From: Candidatus Magasanikiibacteriota bacterium
GTDB lineage: Bacteria > Patescibacteriota > Patescibacteriia > Magasanikbacterales > UBA922
DNA: 15,581 nucleotides
NCBI GenBank assembly: GCA_023246565.1
Contig: JAHFIE010000027.1
Span: forward strand, 1-15,581
Reading direction: 5' to 3'
Position 1 is the stretch's first letter. Every line of letters starts with the position of its first letter. Both the position numbers and the translations under genes were made by a program. Below are positions 1-6,119 of the stretch, piece after piece. The notes beneath the pieces were generated by a model that had not been told where the DNA came from, made no database searches, and worked only from the letters and a program-made list of their open reading frames with translations.

Positions 1-950
1 ACGAATTTGCCGAAAGCAAACAGTCGATTCCTGCGCCAGTGAATGTCGTACTCAGTAGGTATTTCCTCCTGGTACCGATAGATCTCTCCCTTGCGGAGGA
101 TCGGATGCCAGATTGGTTCTCCATCTTTGTCACGACATTTTCGGCACGGTGTCAGCACGTCCTCAGTGATCATGAATGCCCGTATGCCACTGGGCAAATC
201 AATCACTTCACCGTGAATATGTCCATTGATTGACAGACAAGGTTTTGCCTCGTCTTCGGGGTCAATGGTCAGACTGATGCCGGCCTCGCTGGCCTCTCGT
301 TCGATGATATCCGCTGGTGTGATATCCGCTGACTTGATGCGGACCGATCCAGCACTATCTTCCTTGTACCACACATCAATGACTCCGCGGAGCACACCAA
401 CAATGTAGTAAAGGACTGACCGTGCGTCTTTTTGAGCGGATCGTTTGACCACTCCACCAGGTCCGGTGACGTACTTGAGTCCTAGAACATTGTGTCCTCG
501 CCCTTTTTTGACGATTACAATGTTCTTGTTGCGGTTGAATCTCTTGGTTCCTTTCGGAACCTCGCCGAAACCCAAACCAGGTTCGGTGACGTGGGGGACT
601 AGTCCACGCTTCAGAATGTCAACCGCAGGCGACTCGAAGCTCCATCGTTGTGCGTACCGTCCCACCTCGGGAAGATGAAACACGTGGCCCAGATCTCGTA
701 CGACCTGGTCTTCCACGATTTGGTACTGTGGGAGTGACACCCACTTGCCGTCGAGGAGCCACTCGTCCGTGATCGTTTCCGGATCAACATCCGAATCGTC
801 GCCGCCGAGGGCGAGCATGATCCGATTGTTGAGTTCGGTAAGGTCGAGCTTCATTGCTCGGTAATACCGACGGAAGATCACGAAATTCATGCACGAAACG
901 TCCTGCCAGTGGTTCACGGGAACCAGCTGGTTTTTTTTGCTGGCTGCCAT
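1..950 (-). CDS. Unrecognised protein, partial (N-terminal 316 residues; runs off the window)
   Basis: The frame stays open from an ATG at 950 to base 1, so the C-terminus lies outside the window. The start is supported by GAGGT about 5 bases upstream and by a TTGACA-17-TATTTT promoter at 1007-1035. I do not recognise the family. The visible part is mostly soluble, with no signal peptide. It has an acidic patch (DDSDVD, residues 51-56), a basic glycine-rich stretch around 130-170, a hydrophobic segment near 178-195 that could be a buried helix, and a CxxC pair (C269, C272) followed by DKDGE, which could be half of a zinc site. GC content is about 50%, against roughly one third in the neighbouring acyltransferase gene, and the codons use far more C and G in third position. 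That suggests acquisition from another source. It is divergently arranged with the gene at 1186. The reading frame is confident; function is unknown. Confidence 0.8.
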   Translation of the reverse strand, partial: MAASKKNQLVPVNHWQDVSCMNFVIFRRYYRAMKLDLTELNNRIMLALGGDDSDVDPETITDEWLLDGKWVSLPQYQIVEDQVVRDLGHVFHLPEVGRYAQRWSFESPAVDILKRGLVPHVTEPGLGFGEVPKGTKRFNRNKNIVIVKKGRGHNVLGLKYVTGPGGVVKRSAQKDARSVLYYIVGVLRGVIDVWYKEDSAGSVRIKSADITPADIIEREASEAGISLTIDPEDEAKPCLSINGHIHGEVIDLPSGIRAFMITEDVLTPCRKCRDKDGEPIWHPILRKGEIYRYQEEIPTEYDIHWRRNRLFAFGKF

Positions 951-980
951 GGTTTACCTCTGGCGAACAGTCTTCTGGTC

Positions 981-999
981 ATTCTGCGCCCTGCAGAAT
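981..999 (-). promoter_or_regulatory. Hairpin at the predicted 5' end of the 1-950 transcript
   Basis: ATTCTGC (981-987) and GCAGAAT (993-999) are perfect 7-base inverted repeats around a 5-base spacer. They lie just downstream of the -10 hexamer, so the RNA would start with this stem-loop or very close to it. A 5'-terminal hairpin could protect the mRNA. As DNA, the dyad could be an operator covering the start point. The dyad is seen; the role is inferred. Confidence 0.45.
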
Positions 1000-1006
1000 T
1001 ATCGTA

Positions 1007-1035
1007 AAAATAGCTTAAAATAAGTGATTTGTCAA
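1007..1035 (-). promoter_or_regulatory. Promoter of the 1-950 gene (TTGACA-17-TATTTT)
   Basis: Read on the minus strand, TTGACA (1035-1030) is a perfect -35 hexamer. It lies 17 bases from TATTTT (1012-1007), a 4/6 match to the -10 consensus. The predicted transcript start is near 1000, giving a leader of about 50 bases that carries the SD. The leader would begin with the 981-999 hairpin. Confidence 0.55.
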
Positions 1036-1140
1036 GAGTTTCATCATAAAATTTATTTTTTATTTAGAAATAAACGAGTAAAAAACCCACAGCTTTGTCG
1101 AGTCAGGTGATTGTATATAAAAAAATATATTATAAATTTG

Positions 1141-1170
1141 TTCACACAGAAATTAAATGTATGTTATACT
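1141..1170 (+). promoter_or_regulatory. Promoter of the acyltransferase-HAD gene
   Basis: TTCACA (1141-1146, 5/6 match to the -35) is followed after 18 bases by TATACT (1165-1170). The -10 is preceded by TG one base away (1162-1163), an extended -10. Transcription would start near 1177, only about 9 bases before the ATG at 1186, so the message would be nearly leaderless. That fits the absence of an SD. Confidence 0.55.
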
Positions 1171-1185
1171 ATGATATAAGTTTAT

Positions 1186-2646
1186 ATGCCTCGCCTGTCA
1201 GATAATCCAAAAATTCAGACAATTTTGGGTATTATTTTTTATAGTACTTTTTTTATTGTCTCAACGATTCCTGTACCTTTTTTACTTATTGCTGAAATTT
1301 TTCTTGTTCCTAAAAATCGACCATTTTTTTGGCGTGTGGCCTGTTGCAGAATATTAAGTTTTCATTTTAAAATGTTTGGATTAAAAGTGCGGAGAATTGG
1401 ACATATGCCCAGTGACACTAAGAAAGTTCATTTGTATATTTCAAATCATCCATCAATCATGGATCCTGCGTATCTTTTGTCACTTATGGGTCCGGAAGTA
1501 ATTACTCTGGCAAGACCGCATCGATTACAAATGTTTCCCTTTACTATCTGGTTTCCGAAAATGGAAGTGGTGGAAGTCACGCGGGATAATTATGATGCAG
1601 TACATTGTTCTAAAATTGCGGATCGGCACGCCGCGCTTGATAGATTAATTAATTTTGCCATCAATGAAAAAAAACCATTATTAATTTTTCCCGAAGGTCA
1701 TGTGGAGTCTGGCAAAAAGGTGCACTACATTCATTCTGGTGCAGCGCGAGTAGCAATTCGCGCTAAAATTCAGATTGTACCCATGATGCTCATAAACATG
1801 GATCATATTTTTATTGATAAAATTAAATTTCGTCCCGGTGTAATTTATATTAAAATGCACCGTCCACTAAAACCTCCGGCTGTTTCCCATGAATTACCGT
1901 ATCGTCATGCAGTAAAAGTTTTTACAAAAAAAATTGCAGAGATAATGTATGGCATGCTTCCTGAAAGAGTTATTCCGAAAGATCTTTATGATAAAAATCC
2001 AGAACGTATTGGTGTATTTGTAGATATTGATCGAACGCTCTATAAGTACTATTCTCAACAGGTATTTTTAAAGTATCTTCAACGTCATGGAAAAGTTTCA
2101 TATTGGGTAACCGGAAGAATTATCGGTTATTTATTTTTTGAAAAAATTGGTCTATTACCCCACGATGTGTTAATGAAACAAGCCTATCGTTTTGCCAAGG
2201 GCTGGAATGAGGCTCATCTCACAAAGATTGCTGAGCAATTTTTTCAAGAAGAAATTATTAAAGATTTAGATCATGATCTTATGGTAGTCATGAAAGATCA
2301 TGTGAAACGTGGTCATCAGATTTTTTTGATCAGCGAGGTTGTCCCACCGTTGGCTCGCCAGTTTAAACTTTTTTTTGAAGCGCGAGATATGGGGCTCACG
2401 TCTTTGCAAAAAAAACATGGTGAGTACACTGGTATGGTTAATGAGTTATGTTATGGAGACGCTAAGGCACGTCATGTGAAACGTTTGGCAAAAAAATATA
2501 ACATTGATTTGCAAAAAAGTTATTCGTATGGAGATTCTCCAGCTGATATTCCTATGTTGAAATTGGTCAAACATAAAATCGCGGTTCGACCAAAACCAGA
2601 GTTAAAGCATGAGGCCATACTTCATGATTGGCATATTATGCATTAA
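1186..2646 (+). CDS. Fused PlsC-type acyltransferase and HAD-IB phosphatase
   Basis: The 486-residue protein has two domains. Residues 10-41 are hydrophobic and probably sit in or span the membrane. Residues about 80-235 are a 1-acyl-glycerol-3-phosphate acyltransferase (PlsC family), with the HX4D catalytic motif N-HPSIMD (H88, D93), FPEG (168-171) and VPMM (198-201). This family transfers an acyl chain to lysophosphatidic acid to make phosphatidic acid. Residues about 275-480 are a HAD phosphatase of the SerB-like IB type: DIDRT (nucleophile D280, acid/base D282), S383 in LISE, K427, and YGDSPAD (D450, D454). Known actinobacterial fusions of these domains place the HAD domain first (family knowledge); here it is second. 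All key residues are present, so both halves look active. The phosphatase substrate cannot be read from sequence. No SD; the start follows an extended -10 promoter closely. The neighbours do not clarify the role. Confidence 0.88.
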   Translation: MPRLSDNPKIQTILGIIFYSTFFIVSTIPVPFLLIAEIFLVPKNRPFFWRVACCRILSFHFKMFGLKVRRIGHMPSDTKKVHLYISNHPSIMDPAYLLSLMGPEVITLARPHRLQMFPFTIWFPKMEVVEVTRDNYDAVHCSKIADRHAALDRLINFAINEKKPLLIFPEGHVESGKKVHYIHSGAARVAIRAKIQIVPMMLINMDHIFIDKIKFRPGVIYIKMHRPLKPPAVSHELPYRHAVKVFTKKIAEIMYGMLPERVIPKDLYDKNPERIGVFVDIDRTLYKYYSQQVFLKYLQRHGKVSYWVTGRIIGYLFFEKIGLLPHDVLMKQAYRFAKGWNEAHLTKIAEQFFQEEIIKDLDHDLMVVMKDHVKRGHQIFLISEVVPPLARQFKLFFEARDMGLTSLQKKHGEYTGMVNELCYGDAKARHVKRLAKKYNIDLQKSYSYGDSPADIPMLKLVKHKIAVRPKPELKHEAILHDWHIMH

Positions 2647-2668
2647 GTTCATTGTTGAGAAGAATTTG

Positions 2669-2693
2669 TGCCCGTCTACAAAGCCGGCGGGCA
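2669..2693. repeat. GC-rich hairpin in the convergent gap
   Basis: TGCCCG (2669-2674) pairs with CGGGCA (2688-2693) across a 13-base spacer that itself contains the palindrome GCCGGC (2683-2688, sharing one base with the right arm). The block is far more GC-rich than the acyltransferase gene beside it. It lies between two genes that end towards each other (stops at 2646 and 2705). It could act as a weak bidirectional terminator, although there is no T-run on either side, or it may be a copy of a dispersed GC-rich repeat. Confidence 0.4.
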
Positions 2694-2704
2694 GGCGCAG
2701 TGAT

Positions 2705-3232
2705 TTAGGGGAGAGAATAGGGGATGATGTGCGCTTCGACGCGCGGGAGCCAACCTTGGTAGGATGTAACACTCGGACACGGTACGGTGTCAGCATAACG
2801 CTCCAGTCGAGCGTAGTAAAGATGACCGGCGTCCAGAAATACACTGCAACGCGCAGGTTCATCACCCATTGGGTCGGGCTGGGAGGGTGGTTCTGGAATG
2901 TACTTACAGAAGAATCGTTGTCCGATGTTCGCGCTCGTCAAGAACCAAGCATCGGTGTAGCCTTTTTCAATAAGCGTCTTGGCCGTAAGTCCTTGAAGAG
3001 TGGTCAGCGACCACTCATTGCCATCTGGATCCACGAATACAGTCTTGGTGCGACTTGTGGAATCAAGCGCGATTGCATCTGCCGTGGTTTCTGGTGTGGG
3101 ATACACCCACACACCACTCTTGAACTTGAGCGGCTCTTTAGCAGCAACAAGCTCGTGCTCACACACGCAGCCATGCATACTCATGCCCAGAATTGCGCAA
3201 AGCAAGAAAAAACAAGAGAAAACCCTTGTCAT
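2705..3232 (-). CDS. Small secreted protein, possible lipoprotein, function unknown
   Basis: The protein has 175 residues. I start it at the ATG at 3232 because AGGGAGGG lies 4-5 bases upstream. A longer frame from TTG at 3262 has no suitably spaced SD. The N-terminus is a signal peptide: positive start (R3), hydrophobic core 4-17, then MHGC with C22. The lipobox is poor (M-H-G-C instead of L-A/S-G-C), so a lipoprotein anchor is possible but not certain. The mature part has five cysteines (C22, C24, C109, C129, C152), a VFVDPDGNEWSLTTL segment near 65-79 and a proline-rich stretch at 113-121. I do not recognise a family. GC is about 52% over a sampled line, like the gene at 1-950 and unlike the core genes. 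It has its own strong promoter and stands apart from the recJ group. Confidence 0.75.
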   Translation of the reverse strand: MTRVFSCFFLLCAILGMSMHGCVCEHELVAAKEPLKFKSGVWVYPTPETTADAIALDSTSRTKTVFVDPDGNEWSLTTLQGLTAKTLIEKGYTDAWFLTSANIGQRFFCKYIPEPPSQPDPMGDEPARCSVFLDAGHLYYARLERYADTVPCPSVTSYQGWLPRVEAHIIPYSLP

Positions 3233-3290
3233 GTTTCCCTCCCTGGTTAGATTGTCAAACAAATCACTTGGTCATCCCTCCTTGGAAGAG
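3233..3290 (-). promoter_or_regulatory. Leader of the secreted protein with two SD-like sites and a mini-ORF
   Basis: On the minus strand the leader carries AAGGAGGG directly abutting ATGACCAAGTGA (a three-codon frame and stop). About 30 bases later AGGGAGGG sits at normal spacing before the real ATG. The second site sets the start. The first SD has almost no spacing to its ATG, so it may be a standby site or a chance duplicate. Confidence 0.4.
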
Positions 3291-3302
3291 ATGAATATTT
3301 TT

Positions 3303-3331
3303 AGTATAAAAATATTTTTTACTTCAGTCAA
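3303..3331 (-). promoter_or_regulatory. Promoter of the secreted-protein gene (TTGACT-17-TATACT)
   Basis: Read on the minus strand, TTGACT (3331-3326) and TATACT (3308-3303) each match consensus at 5/6 and are 17 bases apart. The predicted start near 3296 gives a leader of about 64 bases. This is one of the best sigma70-type promoters in the window. Confidence 0.65.
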
Positions 3332-3383
3332 ATATCGCTTAATCTATTTATTTTTTGTTTATAAATATAAAAAAGTGGATAAC

Positions 3384-3797
3384 TTATATAATCTTTTCCA
3401 AATCACCGTTTATTATAATCGGCCGCATGGCAATGATTTCAGTTTCATAGTACGGCATTTTGGGAATAGGATTTAATACATAAATAGGTTTATTTAAGAT
3501 ATAGGCAAAACCCATTTCAAGAAAACTGTTTCCACCAATATAGCCTGGGATGTCGTGTTTATCATAATTGAGTATTAAGACTTTGTCAGCTTTCTGAATT
3601 ACGTACCAGTGCTCGCGAATAGCATCATGTTCGTATTTTTGCCGTAGTTTTAGCATCTCTTTTTCTTCATCATTTAAGCCAACAAATTCTCGACTAAAGG
3701 TGGATGGGTAGGCTTCATGTCCGCGTGCTTGAAACCAAGCCTGTACTTCCAAGGCTTTTTCAGCGTATTGCATGCTGTGGCAAATGGCAATAACCAT
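3384..3797 (-). CDS. Nucleoside 2-deoxyribosyltransferase-like protein
   Basis: The 137-residue protein opens with a short beta strand (VIAICHS) and then a helix. This is followed by an acidic linker and the segment GYIGGNSFLEMGFAYILNKP (85-104). That pattern, a conserved Asn-Ser then Glu (E94) before a Gly-Phe-Ala helix and K-P-I-Y-V-L strand, is typical of the nucleoside 2-deoxyribosyltransferase fold, where the Glu is the nucleophile. Enzymes of this fold cleave or exchange the N-glycosidic bond of deoxynucleosides or nucleotides. The fold assignment is fairly safe; the exact substrate is not. Its ATG lies 3 bases after the RNase HI stop, with no SD, so translation is probably coupled. Being last in the recJ-rnhA set points to nucleotide salvage or clean-up next to DNA repair. 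No terminator is visible downstream. Confidence 0.7.
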   Translation of the reverse strand: MVIAICHSMQYAEKALEVQAWFQARGHEAYPSTFSREFVGLNDEEKEMLKLRQKYEHDAIREHWYVIQKADKVLILNYDKHDIPGYIGGNSFLEMGFAYILNKPIYVLNPIPKMPYYETEIIAMRPIIINGDLEKII

Positions 3798-3800
3798 ATA

Positions 3801-4220
3801 TTAATGATTGCTTTTTGGTCCTACGATCGCGTCTAAAATTTTATTAACTTCTGCATCTGCCTCTTTATTTCCAGCGCGCAACGTATGACGCAACGTATAG
3901 TGTTTAAATTTTTGTAATTCATTCCATGCTTGGATAAATAGTTTTTGCAATGTTGGTTCTTTTACCCGCCAATTACCTTTTAATTGCTCCACAATAAGTT
4001 TGCTATCAGCAACACAATCAACGTCAAGCGCGCCAAGTTCATACGCTTTTTTTAATGCGGAAATTATAGCCATGTATTCGGCGTAATTATTGGTTTGATT
4101 GCCTAAAAATTCTCCATAATGGGTGAGAATTTTTCCGTTCTGATCCTTGATAACAACGCCGAGTGCTGCGGGTCCTGGGTTATGACGTGATCCGCCATCA
4201 GTGTAGAGTGTGAGTTTCAT
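3801..4220 (-). CDS. rnhA: RNase HI family protein
   Basis: The 139-residue protein degrades the RNA strand of RNA-DNA hybrids. The four acidic active-site residues are visible: D8 in YTDGGSRHNPG, E48 in NYAEY, D72 in ADSKL and D122 in RAGNKEAD. The length and the compact C-terminal RAGNKEAD motif fit the short YpdQ/archaeal-like branch of RNase HI rather than the E. coli enzyme with its basic protrusion. The ATG overlaps the recJ stop in an ATGA arrangement, so the two are translationally coupled. The partner fits: RecJ digests single-stranded DNA and RNase HI removes primers and R-loops, so the pair can serve lagging-strand processing or repair. It is complete and shows nothing unusual. Confidence 0.9.
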   Translation of the reverse strand: MKLTLYTDGGSRHNPGPAALGVVIKDQNGKILTHYGEFLGNQTNNYAEYMAIISALKKAYELGALDVDCVADSKLIVEQLKGNWRVKEPTLQKLFIQAWNELQKFKHYTLRHTLRAGNKEADAEVNKILDAIVGPKSNH

Positions 4221-5983
4221 ACTTTTTTTAGATCAATAATCAAGAGTTGTAATTCTCGATTTCCATTCCATTCATTCACATCAACTTCAAAGACTATATC
4301 AATAGTATCGCCTGTTGTTAATTCTTTTGACCAATTCGTTCCGCCATTACCATTACCACATAAATTCCAGCCAATAGTTTTACGAACGCGCGGCGTTTGA
4401 TGTTTTACGTTCAAGCGTAAATGTTTGCCATCTTTACCTATTGTTTCAAGATTTACCACAGTAACTCCTGATGCCTTATATCGGGGTTTTGGATTTGCTT
4501 GGCCAAAAGGTTTAAATTTATCGAGAATATCATAGAGTTCCCAGTTCACATCTTCCAAGGTTAATTCCGCGTCAATGGTCAGCGTTGGCGTCATGTCCAA
4601 TTCTTTTGTCTGTTGCAAAAAATTTTGTGTTAATTTATTCTTAAATTCATCGAAAGATTCTGGAGATTTCAGTGTGAAACCGCAAGCCATAGGATGTCCT
4701 CCAAATTTCAAAAAACATTCGGGCATGGCTTGAAGATTTGCGATCATGTTAAAACCCTCAATACTCCTTCCAGATCCTACAATTTCATTTTGATTATTCG
4801 TCATGGCAATGACTGGCTTTCCATATTTTTCTTTCAATCTACTTGCAATAAGTCCCACGATTCCCGTTGACCAACTCGTGCTTTTCACAAATACAATAGG
4901 TGCTTCAGGATCAATGTTAATTTGGGCAATTGCTTCACTTACAAATTCTTCAGTCTTTTTCTGACGATCATTGTTGTTAGTATTTAATGCAAAGGCTAGA
5001 TCAATAGCATCAGTACCGGATTCTGCCACGAGCAATTGATAAGCCACATTCGCGTGTCCCATACGACCAGCTGCATTGATGCGCGGTGCAATACGAAAAC
5101 CAATGGTATCTGCATCAATTTCCCGTTTCAACGTGCCATCTTGTTCCATAAGTCGTGCTTCGAGTAATAATTTTTGCAAGCCCATGCGTCGGGTTTTATT
5201 GAGGACAATCAAACCATATTTCGTTAGTGTACGCGATTCACCGAGAAGCGGTACCATATCAGCCACGGTCGCGATCGCTACCATATCGAGGAGCCATTTT
5301 TCAAATGAATCGTGCGGTTGGTCATTCGGTAGAAGGACATTGGTTTGTTTATGAGTTTGTAAAATTCCTTGCGTTAATTTAAAAGCAACAGCTCCACCGC
5401 ACAGTGTTTGGTCAGGGTATGTTTCACCAGGTAGTTTGGGATGAATAATTGCGTAGGCCGGAGGAACGACCGCGGGAATGGAATGGTGATCAGTAATAAT
5501 AACATCAATATTGAGTGAATTCGCCAGTTCAACTTCGGGTGTGTTACTGATACCGCAATCGCAGGTAATAATGAGCTTTGTCCCTTCATCAGAAAGTAAC
5601 CGTACCGTATTCATATTCAACCCATACCCATCAGTTTCACGATGGGGGAGAAAGACAGAAAAATTTTCATAGTTGAGTGCGCGGAAAAGAGACGTCATAA
5701 TCACTGCAGATGAAACACCATCCGCATCATAATCTCCGTGAACCGTAATTCGTTCGTTGTTCGTAATGGCAGTAAAAATTCGATCAACAGATTTTTTCAT
5801 GTCACGGAACAGAAATGGATCATGTATATTTTGGGAATATTCTGGATCCAAGAATTCATCAATGGTTTTTTGTGTGGTTAAGCCGCGATGATAGAGAAGT
5901 GTTGCGACTATTTTTGGTAATTCCGGGTGTTCATCAAAAAAAGACTGTGGCGGCACGTCAAGGATTTTCCATTTTTTAACCAT
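4217..5983 (-). CDS. recJ: Single-stranded-DNA-specific exonuclease RecJ
   Basis: The protein has 588 residues from the ATG at 5983. The frame is open to another ATG at 6046, but the extra 21 residues are not RecJ-like and would include an inverted repeat, whereas MVKKWKIL is a typical RecJ start. Neither start has a clear SD. The DHH phosphoesterase motifs are all present: DYDADG (84-89), HRETDGYG (114-121), DCG (142-144) and DHH (165-167). Then follow RINAAGRMG (301-309), the DHHA1 region with TGIVGLIASRL (373-383), GSGRS and GGH (428-430), and a C-terminal OB-fold (about 470-588) that contacts DNA. RecJ degrades single-stranded DNA 5' to 3' in recombination and mismatch or base-excision repair. 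Length and motifs are normal. It heads the set with rnhA and the deoxyribosyltransferase-like gene. The upstream gap is rich in palindromes. Confidence 0.95.
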   Translation of the reverse strand: MVKKWKILDVPPQSFFDEHPELPKIVATLLYHRGLTTQKTIDEFLDPEYSQNIHDPFLFRDMKKSVDRIFTAITNNERITVHGDYDADGVSSAVIMTSLFRALNYENFSVFLPHRETDGYGLNMNTVRLLSDEGTKLIITCDCGISNTPEVELANSLNIDVIITDHHSIPAVVPPAYAIIHPKLPGETYPDQTLCGGAVAFKLTQGILQTHKQTNVLLPNDQPHDSFEKWLLDMVAIATVADMVPLLGESRTLTKYGLIVLNKTRRMGLQKLLLEARLMEQDGTLKREIDADTIGFRIAPRINAAGRMGHANVAYQLLVAESGTDAIDLAFALNTNNNDRQKKTEEFVSEAIAQINIDPEAPIVFVKSTSWSTGIVGLIASRLKEKYGKPVIAMTNNQNEIVGSGRSIEGFNMIANLQAMPECFLKFGGHPMACGFTLKSPESFDEFKNKLTQNFLQQTKELDMTPTLTIDAELTLEDVNWELYDILDKFKPFGQANPKPRYKASGVTVVNLETIGKDGKHLRLNVKHQTPRVRKTIGWNLCGNGNGGTNWSKELTTGDTIDIVFEVDVNEWNGNRELQLLIIDLKKV

Positions 5984-6031
5984 ATTTTGCTGTTTGTTTC
6001 GCATTATTTGACATGTATACCCAGTTATGAT

Positions 6032-6047
6032 AATGTATAAATACATT
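6032..6047. repeat. Inverted repeat upstream of recJ
   Basis: AATGTAT (6032-6038) and ATACATT (6041-6047) form a perfect 7-base dyad with a 2-base centre, about 50 bases before the preferred recJ start. It overlaps TATACA hexamers that could be -10 elements, so it could be a repressor site. No -35 could be paired convincingly. Confidence 0.4.
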
Positions 6048-6059
6048 GCGCCCCGTTAA

Positions 6060-6073
6060 TACGTGTACACGTA
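6060..6073. repeat. 14-bp perfect palindrome between toxin and recJ genes
   Basis: TACGTGTACACGTA is a perfect 14-base palindrome. CCCC (6051-6054) and GGGG (6074-6077) flank it and could close a longer stem with a bulge. Another palindrome, GAGGCCTC (6077-6084), follows at once. The layout suggests a protein-binding site or a structured RNA; no function can be assigned. Confidence 0.5.
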
Positions 6074-6090
6074 GGGGAGGCCTCGAGATT

Positions 6091-6119
6091 ACCGCTCAAA
6101 AGAGCGGTTTTCGTTTTTT
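6091..6119 (+). terminator. Terminator-like hairpin facing against both flanking genes
   Basis: ACCGCTC (6091-6097) and GAGCGGT (6102-6108) form a 7-bp stem with an AAAA loop. On the plus strand TTTTCGTTTTTT follows, a good intrinsic terminator. Both neighbouring genes lie on the minus strand, where the same hairpin directly follows the toxin stop codon but has no T-run. It may stop antisense transcription, or still mark the end of the toxin message. Confidence 0.6.

Noticed and set aside
2609..3250. Long plus-strand frame of 213 codons
   Set aside because: It is antisense to the secreted-protein gene and overlaps the end of the acyltransferase gene. It has no SD or promoter and its protein has no recognisable character, whereas the minus-strand gene has promoter, SD and signal peptide.
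5984..6046. N-terminal extension of RecJ from the ATG at 6046
   Set aside because: The extra 21 residues are hydrophobic and unlike RecJ. They overlap an inverted repeat, and no SD supports that start; the ATG at 5983 gives a typical RecJ N-terminus.
6048..6117. Possible tRNA or small structured RNA in the recJ upstream gap
   Set aside because: The stems do not form a cloverleaf with a 7-bp acceptor stem and T-loop, so I list only the palindromes and the terminator-like hairpin.
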